From Nocardia sp. CDC159 (GTDB lineage: Bacteria; Actinomycetota; Actinomycetes; Mycobacteriales; Mycobacteriaceae): a stretch of DNA of 64,000 nucleotides. The notes below the pieces were generated by a model, which worked only from the letters and a program-made list of their open reading frames with translations, searched no databases and was not told the origin of the DNA. Numbering within the stretch: the stretch's first letter is position 1; every line of letters begins with the position of its first letter. Location of the stretch: assembly GCF_023740735.1 (NCBI RefSeq), contig NZ_JAMRXH010000015.1, forward strand, positions 140,259 through 204,258. Reading direction: 5' to 3'. The translations under genes and the position numbers were made by a program. Shown here piece after piece: positions 8,557 through 17,245 of the stretch.

Positions 8557-10157
8557 GTGTTTTACGGACAGCCGTGGATCCGGCCTCGGCGGACTACCGG
8601 GCCGCCGCCGATGCCATGCTCGACAAGCTGACCGAGGTCCAGGCCGAATACGCCAAGAACATCGCGGGCGGCGGCCCGGACAAGCTGGCGCGGCATCGCA
8701 AGCGCGGCAAACTCACCGCGCGCGAGCGCATCGAACTGCTCATCGACGAGGATTCGCCGTTCCTGGAGCTGGCCCCGCTGGCGGCCTGGGGCAGCGAATT
8801 CCACGTCGGCGCGAGCGTGATCGCGGGCATCGGCATCGTCGAGGGCGTCGAATGCATGATCGTCGCGCCGGACCCGACCGTGCGCGGCGGCACGTCCAAC
8901 CCGTGGACGCTGCGCAAGAACCTGCGCATGAACGATATCGCCATGGAGAACCGGCTGCCGGTGATCGGCCTGGTGGAGTCGGGCGGCGCGGATCTGCCGA
9001 CGCAGAAGGAGGTCTTCGTCCCCGGCGGCCGGATGTTCCGCGATCTGACCCGGCTGTCGGCGGCCGGAATCCCCACCATCGCACTGGTTTTCGGCAATTC
9101 CACCGCGGGCGGCGCCTACATCCCGGGCATGTCCGACTACACGGTCATGATCAAGGAGCGCTCCAAGGTGTTCCTGGGCGGCCCGCCGTTGGTGAAGATG
9201 GCCACCGGCGAGGAGTCCGACGACGAATCGCTGGGCGGCGCGGAGATGCACGCGCGGGTCTCGGGTCTGGCGGATTACCTGGCCGTGGACGAGGCCGACG
9301 CGATCCGCCTGGGCCGCTCGATCGTCAAGCGCCTGAACTGGCGCAAGCAGGGCCCGACCCCGCGCCCGGCCAGCGAGGTGATCGAGCCGCGGTACGACCA
9401 GGAGGAACTGCTCGGCATCGTGCCGACCGACCTCAAGATTCCCTTCGATCCGCGCGAGGTCATCGCCCGCGTGGTGGACGGCTCCGATTTCGACGAATTC
9501 AAACCGCTCTACGGCGCCAGCCTGGTCACCGGCTGGGCGGAGCTGCACGGCTATCCGGTCGGCATCCTCGCCAACGCCCGGGGCGTGCTGTTCTCCGAGG
9601 AGGCGCAGAAGGCCGCGCAGTTCATCCAGCTGGCCAACCAGTCGAATACGCCACTGCTGTTCCTGCACAACACGACCGGCTATATGGTCGGCAAGGAGTA
9701 CGAGCAGAAGGGCATCATCAAGCACGGCGCGATGATGATCAACGCGGTCTCCAATTCGAAGGTGCCGCACATCTCGGTGCTCATGGGCGCCTCCTACGGC
9801 GCGGGCCACTACGGCATGTGTGGGCGCGCCTACGATCCCCGCTTCGTCTTCGCCTGGCCCAGTGCGAAATCCGCGGTGATGGGCGGTGCGCAGCTGGCGG
9901 GTGTCATCTCCATTGTCGGCCGGGCCGCCGCCGAGGCGAAGGGCCTGCCGTTCGACGCGGAGGCCGACGCGAATATGCGCGCCATGATCGAGGCGCAGAT
10001 CGAGGCCGAGTCGCTGCCCATGTTCATGTCGGGCCGCCTCTACGACGACGGCGTGATCGACCCTCGCGATACCCGCACGGTATTGGGAATGGCGCTGTCG
10101 GCCATCCACAATGCCCCGATCCAGGGCGCCGAGGGCTTCGGCGTCTTCCGAATGTGA
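8553..10157 (+). CDS. Acyl-CoA carboxylase beta subunit (methylcrotonyl/geranyl-CoA type carboxyltransferase)
   Basis: Transfers CO2 from carboxybiotin to an enoyl-CoA; partner of the alpha subunit directly downstream. The 534 residues fit MCC/GCC-type beta subunits. N-terminal half: KRGKLTARERIELLID, GNSTAGGAYIPGMSDY, FLGGPPLVKMATGEES. C-terminal half: LLFLHNTTGYMVGKEYEQKG, MGASYGAGHYGMCGRAYDP and AWPSAKSAVMGGAQLAGV. These resemble 3-methylcrotonyl- or geranyl-CoA carboxylases more than acetyl/propionyl-CoA enzymes. The start is taken as TTG at 8553, which makes the same 4-bp overlap (TTGA) as the neighbouring junction; GTG 8574 is an alternative. Which enoyl-CoA is used cannot be fixed here; the AtuA-like neighbour points to an isoprenoid. 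Confidence 0.9.
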   Translation: MSVLRTAVDPASADYRAAADAMLDKLTEVQAEYAKNIAGGGPDKLARHRKRGKLTARERIELLIDEDSPFLELAPLAAWGSEFHVGASVIAGIGIVEGVECMIVAPDPTVRGGTSNPWTLRKNLRMNDIAMENRLPVIGLVESGGADLPTQKEVFVPGGRMFRDLTRLSAAGIPTIALVFGNSTAGGAYIPGMSDYTVMIKERSKVFLGGPPLVKMATGEESDDESLGGAEMHARVSGLADYLAVDEADAIRLGRSIVKRLNWRKQGPTPRPASEVIEPRYDQEELLGIVPTDLKIPFDPREVIARVVDGSDFDEFKPLYGASLVTGWAELHGYPVGILANARGVLFSEEAQKAAQFIQLANQSNTPLLFLHNTTGYMVGKEYEQKGIIKHGAMMINAVSNSKVPHISVLMGASYGAGHYGMCGRAYDPRFVFAWPSAKSAVMGGAQLAGVISIVGRAAAEAKGLPFDAEADANMRAMIEAQIEAESLPMFMSGRLYDDGVIDPRDTRTVLGMALSAIHNAPIQGAEGFGVFRM

Positions 10158-10164
10158 GGGCGGC

Positions 10165-12234
10165 ATGCACATGAGCACGGTCCTGGTCGCCAATCGCGGC
10201 GAGATCGCGCGTCGGGTCTTCGCCACCTGCCGTCGGATGGGTCTGGGCACGGTCGCGGTGTACTCCGATGCCGACGCCGCCGCGCCGCATGTGGCCGAGG
10301 CGGATGCGGCGATCCGCCTGCCGGGCATCACCCCCGGCGAGACCTATCTGCGCGGCGATCTGATCATCGAGGCCGCGCTGGCGGCCGGTGCGGATGCCAT
10401 CCACCCGGGTTATGGATTCCTCTCGGAGAACACCGATTTCGCGCGCTCGGTCGTCGCCGCCGGGCTGACGTGGATCGGCCCGCCGGTCACCGCCATCGAG
10501 CAGATGGGCTCCAAGGTGGAGGCCAAGAAGATGATGGACGCGGCCGGGGTGCCGGTGCTGGCCGAACTGAACCCGGCCGAGGTCACCGCGGATATGCTGC
10601 CGGTGCTGATCAAGGCGTCGGCGGGCGGCGGCGGCCGCGGCATGCGGGTGGTCCGCTCCCTCGACGAACTACCGGATCAGCTGGAAGCCGCCCGGCGCGA
10701 GGCGGAATCGGCCTTCGGCGATCCGACCGTATTCTGCGAGCGCTATCTCGAGACCGGCCGCCATATCGAGGTGCAGGTGATGGCCGATACCCACGGCACG
10801 GTGTGGGCGGTCGGCGAGCGCGAGTGCTCGATTCAGCGACGGCATCAGAAGGTGGTCGAGGAGGCACCCTCGCCGCTGGTGGAGCGGATCGACGGCATGC
10901 GCGGGTCGGGCCCCCAGGCGGCAGCGGAGCGTAACCACGCGGGGCCCCCGCGCATGCCCGATGGACGCAGCATGCGCGAGCGGCTGTTCGAGGCGGCCCG
11001 GCTGGCGGCGGCCGCCATCGGTTACGAAGGCGCGGGCACGGTCGAGTTCCTCGCCGACGACAGGGGCGAGTTCTATTTCCTGGAGATGAACACCCGCCTG
11101 CAGGTGGAACATCCGGTCACCGAGAACACCACCGGGCTGGATCTGGTCCGGTTGCAGCTGCAGGTCGCCCAGGGTCGGCGGCTGCCCGCGAATCCGCCCG
11201 CGCCGCACGGATATTCGATCGAGGTCCGGCTCTATGCCGAGGATCCGGCGCACGACTGGCAGCCGCAGAGTGGCACCGTGCATCGGCTCGATATCGGCCT
11301 CGGTGCGGACGAATTCGAGGTGCTCGACCGCCCCGGCATTCGGCTGGACTCCGGTGTCGTGGACGGCTCGGTCGTCGGCGTCCACTACGACCCCATGCTG
11401 GCCAAGGTCATCTCCTACGGCGACACCCGCGACGAGGCGGCACGCCTGCTGGCGACCGCATTGCGGCGGGCCCGGATCCACGGCCTGGTCACCAACCGGG
11501 ACCTGCTGGTCCGGGTGCTCGAACATCCGGCGTTCCTGGCCGGAGACACCGATACCGCCTTCTTCGAGCGCCATGGCCTGGAAAACCTCTCCGCCCCACT
11601 GATTTCCGCGGCCGACGAGCAGCTGTCGCTGGTCGCGGCCGCCCTGGCCGATGCCGAGTACAACCGTTCGCGGGCCCGGGTATGCGCGGGCCTGCCGTCG
11701 GGCTGGCGCAATCTGCCCTCGCAGCCGCAGTCGAAGTCCTACGAGAGCCGCACCTCCGGCAAACACGAGATCCGCTACCGGCTCACTCGCGCCGGGCTCG
11801 AGGTCGAGGGCCTGGACGGGCTCGAATTGATCGAGGCGACACCGATTTCGGTGACCCTGCGGGTGCCCGGTGACCGCGGCGCCGTGCGGCGGCGGTTCGA
11901 GGTGGCGCGCTACGGAGATCTGGTGGCGATCGATTCCCCACTGGGTCCGGTGACGGTGCGCCGCCTGCCGCGCTTCGCCGATCCCACCGAGCACATCGCC
12001 GAGGGCTCGCTGCTGGCGCCCATGCCCGGCGCGGTGATCCGGCTCGGGGCGGGGGTCGGCGAGCGGGTCGCCAAGGGCCAGCCGATTCTGTGGCTCGAGG
12101 CCATGAAGATGGAGCACACCATCGTCGCCCCCGGCGACGGCGTGCTCGCCGAACTGAATGTCGTTGCGGGCCAACAGGTCGAGGTCGGCGCGGTCCTGGC
12201 CGTCGTCCAGGCCGACGAGAACACCCAGGAGTGA
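10165..12234 (+). CDS. Acyl-CoA carboxylase alpha subunit (biotin carboxylase + BCCP)
   Basis: Biotin carboxylase and biotin carrier in one 689-residue chain. The N-terminal ATP-grasp opens with TVLVANRGEIARRVF; IHPGYGFLSEN and KASAGGGGRGMRVV (ATP loop) follow, then EMNTRLQVEHPVTE. The C-terminal biotinyl domain has EAMKMEHTIVAPGDG, whose central Lys is biotinylated. Oddity: between ERIDGMR and ERLFEAAR there are 25 extra residues, encoded by a 75-bp palindromic insertion. Removing them restores the uninterrupted family sequence, and the reading frame is preserved. The start ATG 10165 follows gtgagggcgg; a second ATG is at 10171. It sits 7 bp after the beta-subunit gene. Confidence 0.92.
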   Translation: MHMSTVLVANRGEIARRVFATCRRMGLGTVAVYSDADAAAPHVAEADAAIRLPGITPGETYLRGDLIIEAALAAGADAIHPGYGFLSENTDFARSVVAAGLTWIGPPVTAIEQMGSKVEAKKMMDAAGVPVLAELNPAEVTADMLPVLIKASAGGGGRGMRVVRSLDELPDQLEAARREAESAFGDPTVFCERYLETGRHIEVQVMADTHGTVWAVGERECSIQRRHQKVVEEAPSPLVERIDGMRGSGPQAAAERNHAGPPRMPDGRSMRERLFEAARLAAAAIGYEGAGTVEFLADDRGEFYFLEMNTRLQVEHPVTENTTGLDLVRLQLQVAQGRRLPANPPAPHGYSIEVRLYAEDPAHDWQPQSGTVHRLDIGLGADEFEVLDRPGIRLDSGVVDGSVVGVHYDPMLAKVISYGDTRDEAARLLATALRRARIHGLVTNRDLLVRVLEHPAFLAGDTDTAFFERHGLENLSAPLISAADEQLSLVAAALADAEYNRSRARVCAGLPSGWRNLPSQPQSKSYESRTSGKHEIRYRLTRAGLEVEGLDGLELIEATPISVTLRVPGDRGAVRRRFEVARYGDLVAIDSPLGPVTVRRLPRFADPTEHIAEGSLLAPMPGAVIRLGAGVGERVAKGQPILWLEAMKMEHTIVAPGDGVLAELNVVAGQQVEVGAVLAVVQADENTQE
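10895..10978 (+). repeat. 75-bp palindromic element inserted in frame in the carboxylase alpha gene
   Basis: The 9-bp direct repeat GCATGCGCG at 10895-10903 and 10970-10978 brackets an insertion of exactly 75 bp (25 codons). Inside it, GCATGCGCGGG (10895-10905) pairs with CCCGCGCATGC (10947-10957). A further 6-bp GGCCCC pairing beyond a TCG bulge extends the hairpin. Deleting one repeat unit restores the expected reading DGMRERLFEAAR. This is what a small mobile palindromic element with a duplicated target would leave. Confidence 0.75.
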
Positions 12235-12239
12235 GGGTC

Positions 12240-13400
12240 ATGAGCTTCATCGAAACCGACGAACAGAAGCAGTTGCGGTCCGCGGTCGCCAAACTCGCCG
12301 CCAAGTACAACTTTCGCGACTACGTCGCCCCCAAGGCGCGCGCCAATCAGCCCCTGGCCGAATTGTGGGACGAGGCGGGCAAACTCGGCTTCCTGGGGGT
12401 GAATCTGCCCGAGGAATACGGCGGCGGTGGCGCGGGCATCTACGAGCTGGCGCTGGTGCAGGAGGAACTGTCCGCCCAGGGCTGCGGGCTGCTGCTGATG
12501 GTGGTGTCCCCGGCCATCTGCGGCACCATCCTGACCAAGTACGGCACCGACGAGCAGAAGCGATACTGGTTGACCCGGCTGGCCGACGGTTCGTCGAAGA
12601 TGGTCTTCGGCATCACCGAACCCGATGCCGGATCGAACTCCCACCACATCACCACGACCGCCCGCCGCGACGGCGGTGACTGGATCCTCAACGGCCGCAA
12701 GATCTTCATCTCCGGCGTCGACCAGGCCGAGGCCGTGCTGATCGTCTCGCGCACCGAGGACGCCAAGACGGGCAAGCTGAAGCCCGCGCTGTTCATCGTG
12801 CCGACCGACGCCCCGGGCTTCGAGAAGACCCGCCAGGAGATGGACATCATCGAGCCGGACAGCCAGTACACGCTGTTCCTCGACGATGTGCGGCTGCCCG
12901 CCGACGCACTGGTCGGCCAGGAGGACGCGGCGCTGGCGCAGCTGTTCGCGGGCCTGAATCCCGAGCGCATCATGGGTGCGGCCATGGCCGTCGGCATGGG
13001 CCGCTACGCCATCGACCGGGCCGTCGAATACGCCCGGGAGCGGCAGGTGTGGAAGACGCCCATCGGCGCGCACCAGGGCATCGCGCATCCGCTGGCGCAG
13101 GTGAAGATCGAGCTCGAACTGTCGAAGCTGATGATGCAGAAGGCGGCCGTGCTCTACGACTCCGGCGACGACTTCGGGGCCGCCGAGGCCGCCAATATGG
13201 CCAAGTACGCCGCGGCCGAGGCCAGCATCAAGGCACTCGATCAGGCGATTCAGACCCACGGCGGTTCGGGCCTCACCCGCGATGTGGGTCTGGCGGGCAT
13301 GCTCGCCGCCGCGCGCATCGGCCGGATCGCACCGGTCAGCCGGGAGATGGTGCTCAACTTCGTGGCCCAGCACTCCCTCGGGCTGCCCAAGTCGTACTGA
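12240..13400 (+). CDS. Acyl-CoA dehydrogenase family protein
   Basis: Second acyl-CoA dehydrogenase of the operon, 386 residues. Visible family parts: LGFLGVNLPEEYGGGGAG (N-terminal helical domain), MVFGITEPDAGSNSHHITT (beta domain, FAD contact), WILNGRKIFISGVDQAEAV, and the C-terminal helices with IQTHGGSGLTRDVGLAGM. At the position where YEGT normally lies it reads APVSREM, so the standard catalytic Glu is absent. The base must lie elsewhere or the enzyme is specialised. Starts 6 bp after the carboxylase alpha stop with gagtgaggg as ribosome site. Likely acts on a second intermediate of the same pathway. Confidence 0.87.
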   Translation: MSFIETDEQKQLRSAVAKLAAKYNFRDYVAPKARANQPLAELWDEAGKLGFLGVNLPEEYGGGGAGIYELALVQEELSAQGCGLLLMVVSPAICGTILTKYGTDEQKRYWLTRLADGSSKMVFGITEPDAGSNSHHITTTARRDGGDWILNGRKIFISGVDQAEAVLIVSRTEDAKTGKLKPALFIVPTDAPGFEKTRQEMDIIEPDSQYTLFLDDVRLPADALVGQEDAALAQLFAGLNPERIMGAAMAVGMGRYAIDRAVEYARERQVWKTPIGAHQGIAHPLAQVKIELELSKLMMQKAAVLYDSGDDFGAAEAANMAKYAAAEASIKALDQAIQTHGGSGLTRDVGLAGMLAAARIGRIAPVSREMVLNFVAQHSLGLPKSY

Positions 13401-13409
13401 GGAGCCGCT

Positions 13410-14183
13410 ATGACCGAGGCGCCCTACGTCCGCTACGAGGTGCGGGACGGATTCGCGGTCCTGACCCTGGATTCGCCGCACAATCGAAACGCGCTGTCGT
13501 CCAGGCTCGTTCAGGAACTGCTGGCCGGGCTGGAGCGGGCCGGTGCGGACGGGCAGGTGCGCGGCGTGGTGCTCACCCATACCGGCAACACCTTCTGCGC
13601 GGGTGCGGATCTGAAGGAGGCGCTGGATGCCGATCCGGCGGCCGCCGCGGATATCCGCACCCGGTGGATGGTGTCGGTACTGCGTACCATCCTGGAATTG
13701 CCGAAACCCGTGGTGGCGCAGGTGAACGGCAATGTGCGCGCGGGCGGGATGGGCATCGTGGCGGCCTGTGATCTCGCGGTGGCCGGACCGGAAGCGAGCT
13801 TCGCGTTGACCGAGGCGCGAATCGGATTGGCCCCGTTCATCATCTCGCTCACCCTGTTGCCGCGGATGAGCCCGCGCGCGGCGGCCCGTTACTTCCAGAC
13901 CGGGGAGACCTTCGACGCCGCCGAGGCGCAGCGGGCCGGATTGATCACGGTGGCCGCCGAGGATCCGGCCGCGGAGGTGGCGCGGCTGGGTGCGCGGTTG
14001 CGGCTCGGTTCGCCGCAGGGACTCGCCGAGAGCAAGCGGCTGGTGAACGCCGCCCTGCTTGCCGAATTCGATCGATCCGCCGACGACCTGGCCAAACGGT
14101 CCGGCAGTTACTTCGGCACCCCGGAGGTGATCGAGGGTATGACGGCCTTCTTCCAGCGCCGCCCGCCGAACTGGGCACAATAG
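13410..14183 (+). CDS. Enoyl-CoA hydratase (methylglutaconyl/isohexenylglutaconyl-CoA type)
   Basis: Crotonase-fold hydratase, 257 residues, expected to hydrate the carboxylated enoyl-CoA made by the upstream carboxylase. Oxyanion-hole segments are NTFCAGADLKEA and RAGGMGIVAACDLAVAG. One of the two classic catalytic Glu positions is replaced (GGMGI rather than GGCEL) while the second is kept in FALTEARIGLAP. I recall the same pattern in LiuC/AtuE-type hydratases, which supports a glutaconyl-CoA-type substrate. Spaced 9 bp after the dehydrogenase stop, with gaggagccgc as the ribosome site. Confidence 0.85.
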   Translation: MTEAPYVRYEVRDGFAVLTLDSPHNRNALSSRLVQELLAGLERAGADGQVRGVVLTHTGNTFCAGADLKEALDADPAAAADIRTRWMVSVLRTILELPKPVVAQVNGNVRAGGMGIVAACDLAVAGPEASFALTEARIGLAPFIISLTLLPRMSPRAAARYFQTGETFDAAEAQRAGLITVAAEDPAAEVARLGARLRLGSPQGLAESKRLVNAALLAEFDRSADDLAKRSGSYFGTPEVIEGMTAFFQRRPPNWAQ

Positions 14184-14189
14184 GCGATC

Positions 14190-14801
14190 ATGGCTACCCC
14201 GCACGAACCCAAGCAGGACCGCAGCCGGGCCACCCGGCAGCGGCTGCTCGAGGCGACCATCGACTGCCTGGCCGAGATGGGCTGGGCGGCCGCGACCGTG
14301 GCCGTGGTCGCCGAGCGGGCCGGGGTCTCGCGCGGGGCGGCGCAGCATCACTTCCCGACCCGGGAGGATCTGATCACCGCCGCACTCGAGTACATGTTCG
14401 ACACCCGGATGGCCCAGGCCAAGGCCGAGGCGACGGCCATGAACGGGATCGCGGAGGGCGTCGGGCGCACCGAGGCCGTGGTCGCCGGGCTCGTCGAGTC
14501 CTACACCAGCCCCCTGTTCAAGGCGGCGTTGCAGGTGTGGACCCATGCCGCGGCCGATCCGGCGCTGCGTGAGCGCATCGTCCCGCTCGAGGCCCGCTTC
14601 GGTCGTACGTCGCATCGGATGGCCGTCGAGGCCCTGGGCGTGGACGACTCCGATCCCGTGGCCCATCACCTGGTCCAGGCCACCCTCGACCTCGCGCGCG
14701 GGCTCGGCCTGGCCGACGTGCTGACCGACGACTCCGCCCGGCGCAAGGAGATCGTGCAGCAGTGGTCGGCCACCCTGCATGCCGCGCTCACCGGGAAGTG
14801 A
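14190..14801 (+). CDS. TetR family transcriptional regulator of the operon
   Basis: 203 residues. The N-terminal helix-turn-helix (about 14-60) includes TRQRLLEATIDCLAEMGWAA and RAGVSRGAAQHHFPTREDLI, the usual TetR recognition helix region. The rest is a helical ligand-binding domain. It is the last gene of the AtuA-like operon, 6 bp after the hydratase stop, so it is probably co-transcribed and autoregulatory. By analogy with AtuR it may sense an acyl-CoA of the pathway; that is inference. Confidence 0.87.
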   Translation: MATPHEPKQDRSRATRQRLLEATIDCLAEMGWAAATVAVVAERAGVSRGAAQHHFPTREDLITAALEYMFDTRMAQAKAEATAMNGIAEGVGRTEAVVAGLVESYTSPLFKAALQVWTHAAADPALRERIVPLEARFGRTSHRMAVEALGVDDSDPVAHHLVQATLDLARGLGLADVLTDDSARRKEIVQQWSATLHAALTGK

Positions 14802-14861
14802 GCTGGATTACCGGATTTGGCCGGGGCGGATGCGGCGGTTAAGCTAGCGGAGCTTCGTTCT

Positions 14862-14934
14862 GGTCCCGTCGTCTAGCGGCCTAGGACGCCGCCCTCTCAA
14901 GGCGGTAGCGCGGGTTCAAATCCCGTCGGGACTA
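14862..14934 (+). tRNA. tRNA-Glu (anticodon CTC)
   Basis: A 73-nt cloverleaf: acceptor GGTCCCG pairs with CGGGACT (first pair G-U), D arm begins GTCTAGCGG, anticodon stem CCGCC/GGCGG with loop CTCTCAA giving CTC, and T arm GCGGG-TTCAAAT-CCCGT. The 3' CCA is not encoded. A GC-rich hairpin follows. Confidence 0.96.
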
Positions 14935-14943
14935 CTCTTCGGC

Positions 14944-14962
14944 CCCGCCCATTTCGGGCGGG
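14944..14962 (+). terminator. Hairpin after tRNA-Glu
   Basis: CCCGCCC-ATTTC-GGGCGGG, a 7-bp perfect stem 10 bases after the tRNA 3' end, followed by tt. Likely ends the tRNA transcript and could serve the converging small ORF. Confidence 0.6.
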
Positions 14963-14963
14963 T

Positions 14964-15116
14964 TCACCAGCCGAATATCTCGGCCAGCTCGATGGATTCG
15001 TCATCCCAGCGTTCCTCGATGGCCCGGCGTTCGGATTCCGGCAGGTCTTCCGACCATCCCATCCGACGCCAGAACTCCTCCCGATGTTCGTCGCTGAGTG
15101 GGCGGGGCTTGTCCAT
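14964..15116 (-). CDS. Small hypothetical acidic protein
   Basis: A 50-residue, strongly charged product (starts MDKPRPLSDEHREEFWRRMG, ends AEIFGW) with several Trp residues and no membrane span. Composition is protein-like (few Arg/Pro runs) compared with antisense shadows nearby. A longer in-frame extension to 15311 has shadow-like composition and is not included. Converges on the tRNA-Glu gene. No family recognised. Confidence 0.5.
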   Translation of the reverse strand: MDKPRPLSDEHREEFWRRMGWSEDLPESERRAIEERWDDESIELAEIFGW

Positions 15117-15232
15117 GATGCACTCGGATCGCTCGGCGATTACTCGAGGGTAGGCCCCGGCCCCGCCGTTCGGGCCCGCTTCCACCGAACGAATCCCGTC
15201 GCCGAAACGGTTGCCGCTCAGCGCCGTTTGGC

Positions 15233-17245
15233 TCAGGTCGTGCGCCGCTGCGTCAGGTCGTACACGGTCACCCCGTCCACCACCCGCGGCGTGAAGTACT
15301 CGCGCACCCACTCGGTGATCTGCGTGGCATAGGAGGTGTCCCGCCGCTCCTCGCGCCCATGCTCACCGCCCACGATGAAGTAGTGAATCCGACCCTCGGC
15401 CACATACCGATAGAACTGTTCGGGTGTGGGCGACGGATCGTGACCGCTGAAGCCGCCGATCGGCATCACCGGCAACTGGGTCGCCAGCTGATATCCGGAC
15501 GCGGTCATGGAACCGACGGTCGCCGCGGCCCAGGTGTACGCCCCGCCGTTCTCCGCCAGCAACCGCACCACCTGCGCACTGGTCCGACTGTCGAAGAACC
15601 CGGGCCCCGCCCCCGGCGGATGACACCGCTGTGCGGTCCCACCGGCGGGGGGCTGGCCGGAGCCGGGGCCGCGATCATCCTGTGGCCCAGCGGCGCTGGA
15701 TCCGGAAACCGGTTCGCTCGTGGGGGATTGGCACGGTGGCGATTGTCCCGGGTCGTCGAAACCCGGCCCGAAATGCATCGGCACCTTCGGCCCGGCCATC
15801 GGGATCGGTCCGGTGTGCGGGATCGCGAGGGTTTCCACGGTGTAGGTCAGCGGACCCGCCAGGCAGACCGCGACCGCGGTCAGCGCGATGGCCGGCCGCC
15901 CGCGGCGCGACGCCGGAAGCGGCAGGGCGATCGTGACCGCGATACCGGCGATCAGCACGACCCAGCGCAGCCAGGGCAGGAAAGAGGCGGTGCGCGACAG
16001 CAACAGCCATGCGGTGGCCACGGTGAGGCCGACCGCCACCGCGGTCGTGAGCCGCACCCACCGGCGTTCTCGATTGCGCCACAGCATGATCGAGCCGAAG
16101 CCGATCAGCGCGGCCAGTGCCGGGGACAGGGCGACCGTGTAGTACTGGTGGAAGATCCCCCGCATGAAGCTGAACACCAGTCCGGTCACCACCAGCCAGC
16201 CGCCCCACAGCAGGTATGCGGCTCGCCGCCGATCGGTGCGGGTTGCCCTGCCGCACAGGATGATTCCGGCGATCAGCAGCACCAGCGCGGCCGGGAGCAG
16301 CCAGGCGATCTGACCGCCGACGGCCGATTGGAACAGCCGCGTGATGCCCGCGCCCTCGGAGAAGGGGCCGCCGCCGCGGTGCCCGCCCGGACCGCCGCCG
16401 TTGAACTCCTCGCCGTTGAGTCGGCCCAGGCCGTTGTAGCCCAGCGTGAGCTCGAGGATCGAGTTATGGGGTGAGCCACCGAAATACGGCCGCGCATCGG
16501 TCGGCCACAGCTCCGCGATCAGTACCCACCAGCCCGCGCCGACCAGCACACCCACCCCGGCGGCGAGCAACTGCGCGATCCGCACCCCCAGGCGGGGCGG
16601 CCCGGCGATCAGGTAGGTCAGCGCCAGCGCGGGGACGACCAGCATCACCTGCAACTGCTTGGCGAGGAAGCCGAAACCGACGAACAGTCCGCACAGCACC
16701 AGCCAGCAGGTGCGACCGTCCTCGACCGCCCGCGTCAGCGCCCACGCGGCGGCGACCATCAGCAGCACCAGCAGCGCGTCCGGATTGTCGAATCGGAACA
16801 TCAGCGCCGCAACGGGAGTCAGGGCCAGCGTGAGCCCGGCGAGCAGCCCGGCCGTACCACCGAACGTGCGCCGCACCGTCGCCCACAGCAGCGCGACCGC
16901 GCCGACGCCCATCAGCACCTGTGGGATCAGCAAACTCCAGCTGCTCAGCCCGAAGAGCCGGATCGACAGGGCCATCGGCCACAGTGCGGCCGGTGTCTTG
17001 TCGACGGTGATCGAGTTACCGCCATCGGAGGATCCGAACAGGAACGCCTGCCATGACACCGAACCGGCCTGCGCCGCGGCGGCATAGAACGTATTGGCCC
17101 AGCCGTTGGCGCTCAGATTGCACAGATACGCGATCGCCGTGCCGACCAGCAACACCGCCAGCGCGATGTACTCCCGGCGCGTTCCCGCCGTCGGCGAGGG
17201 CGGCTCGGCCGCCGGCGCGGACGGGCCGAGTACCGCGGTGGTCAT
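15233..17245 (-). CDS. ArnT/PMT-like membrane glycosyltransferase
   Basis: A 670-residue polytopic protein of the GT-C fold (ArnT/PMT-like, YkcB-type), expected to move a sugar from a polyprenyl phosphate to an acceptor on the outer face. The first span is ALAVLLVGTAIAYLCNL, and a periplasmic acidic loop with VDKTPAALW follows. LLAGLTLALTPVAALMFRFDNPDALL is the conserved early helix pair. Roughly ten more spans come next, including FMRGIFHQYYTVALSPALAA. Two Gly/Pro-rich low-complexity stretches occur, one near EEFNGGGPGGHRGGGPF and one before the C-terminal soluble domain. The ATG overlaps the upstream GT2-GtrA stop by 4 bp, so both are one unit; the upstream enzyme probably makes its polyprenyl-sugar donor. 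Confidence 0.85.
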   Translation of the reverse strand: MTTAVLGPSAPAAEPPSPTAGTRREYIALAVLLVGTAIAYLCNLSANGWANTFYAAAAQAGSVSWQAFLFGSSDGGNSITVDKTPAALWPMALSIRLFGLSSWSLLIPQVLMGVGAVALLWATVRRTFGGTAGLLAGLTLALTPVAALMFRFDNPDALLVLLMVAAAWALTRAVEDGRTCWLVLCGLFVGFGFLAKQLQVMLVVPALALTYLIAGPPRLGVRIAQLLAAGVGVLVGAGWWVLIAELWPTDARPYFGGSPHNSILELTLGYNGLGRLNGEEFNGGGPGGHRGGGPFSEGAGITRLFQSAVGGQIAWLLPAALVLLIAGIILCGRATRTDRRRAAYLLWGGWLVVTGLVFSFMRGIFHQYYTVALSPALAALIGFGSIMLWRNRERRWVRLTTAVAVGLTVATAWLLLSRTASFLPWLRWVVLIAGIAVTIALPLPASRRGRPAIALTAVAVCLAGPLTYTVETLAIPHTGPIPMAGPKVPMHFGPGFDDPGQSPPCQSPTSEPVSGSSAAGPQDDRGPGSGQPPAGGTAQRCHPPGAGPGFFDSRTSAQVVRLLAENGGAYTWAAATVGSMTASGYQLATQLPVMPIGGFSGHDPSPTPEQFYRYVAEGRIHYFIVGGEHGREERRDTSYATQITEWVREYFTPRVVDGVTVYDLTQRRTT

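Noticed and set aside
11910..14780. 956-codon minus-strand frame opposite the carboxylase/dehydrogenase genes
   Set aside because: Composition is antisense-like and no motif is visible; the plus strand carries clear enzymes.
14862..15300. tRNA-associated integration site or prophage end
   Set aside because: No integrase, no direct repeat of the tRNA 3' end nearby; backbone gene order continues on both sides.
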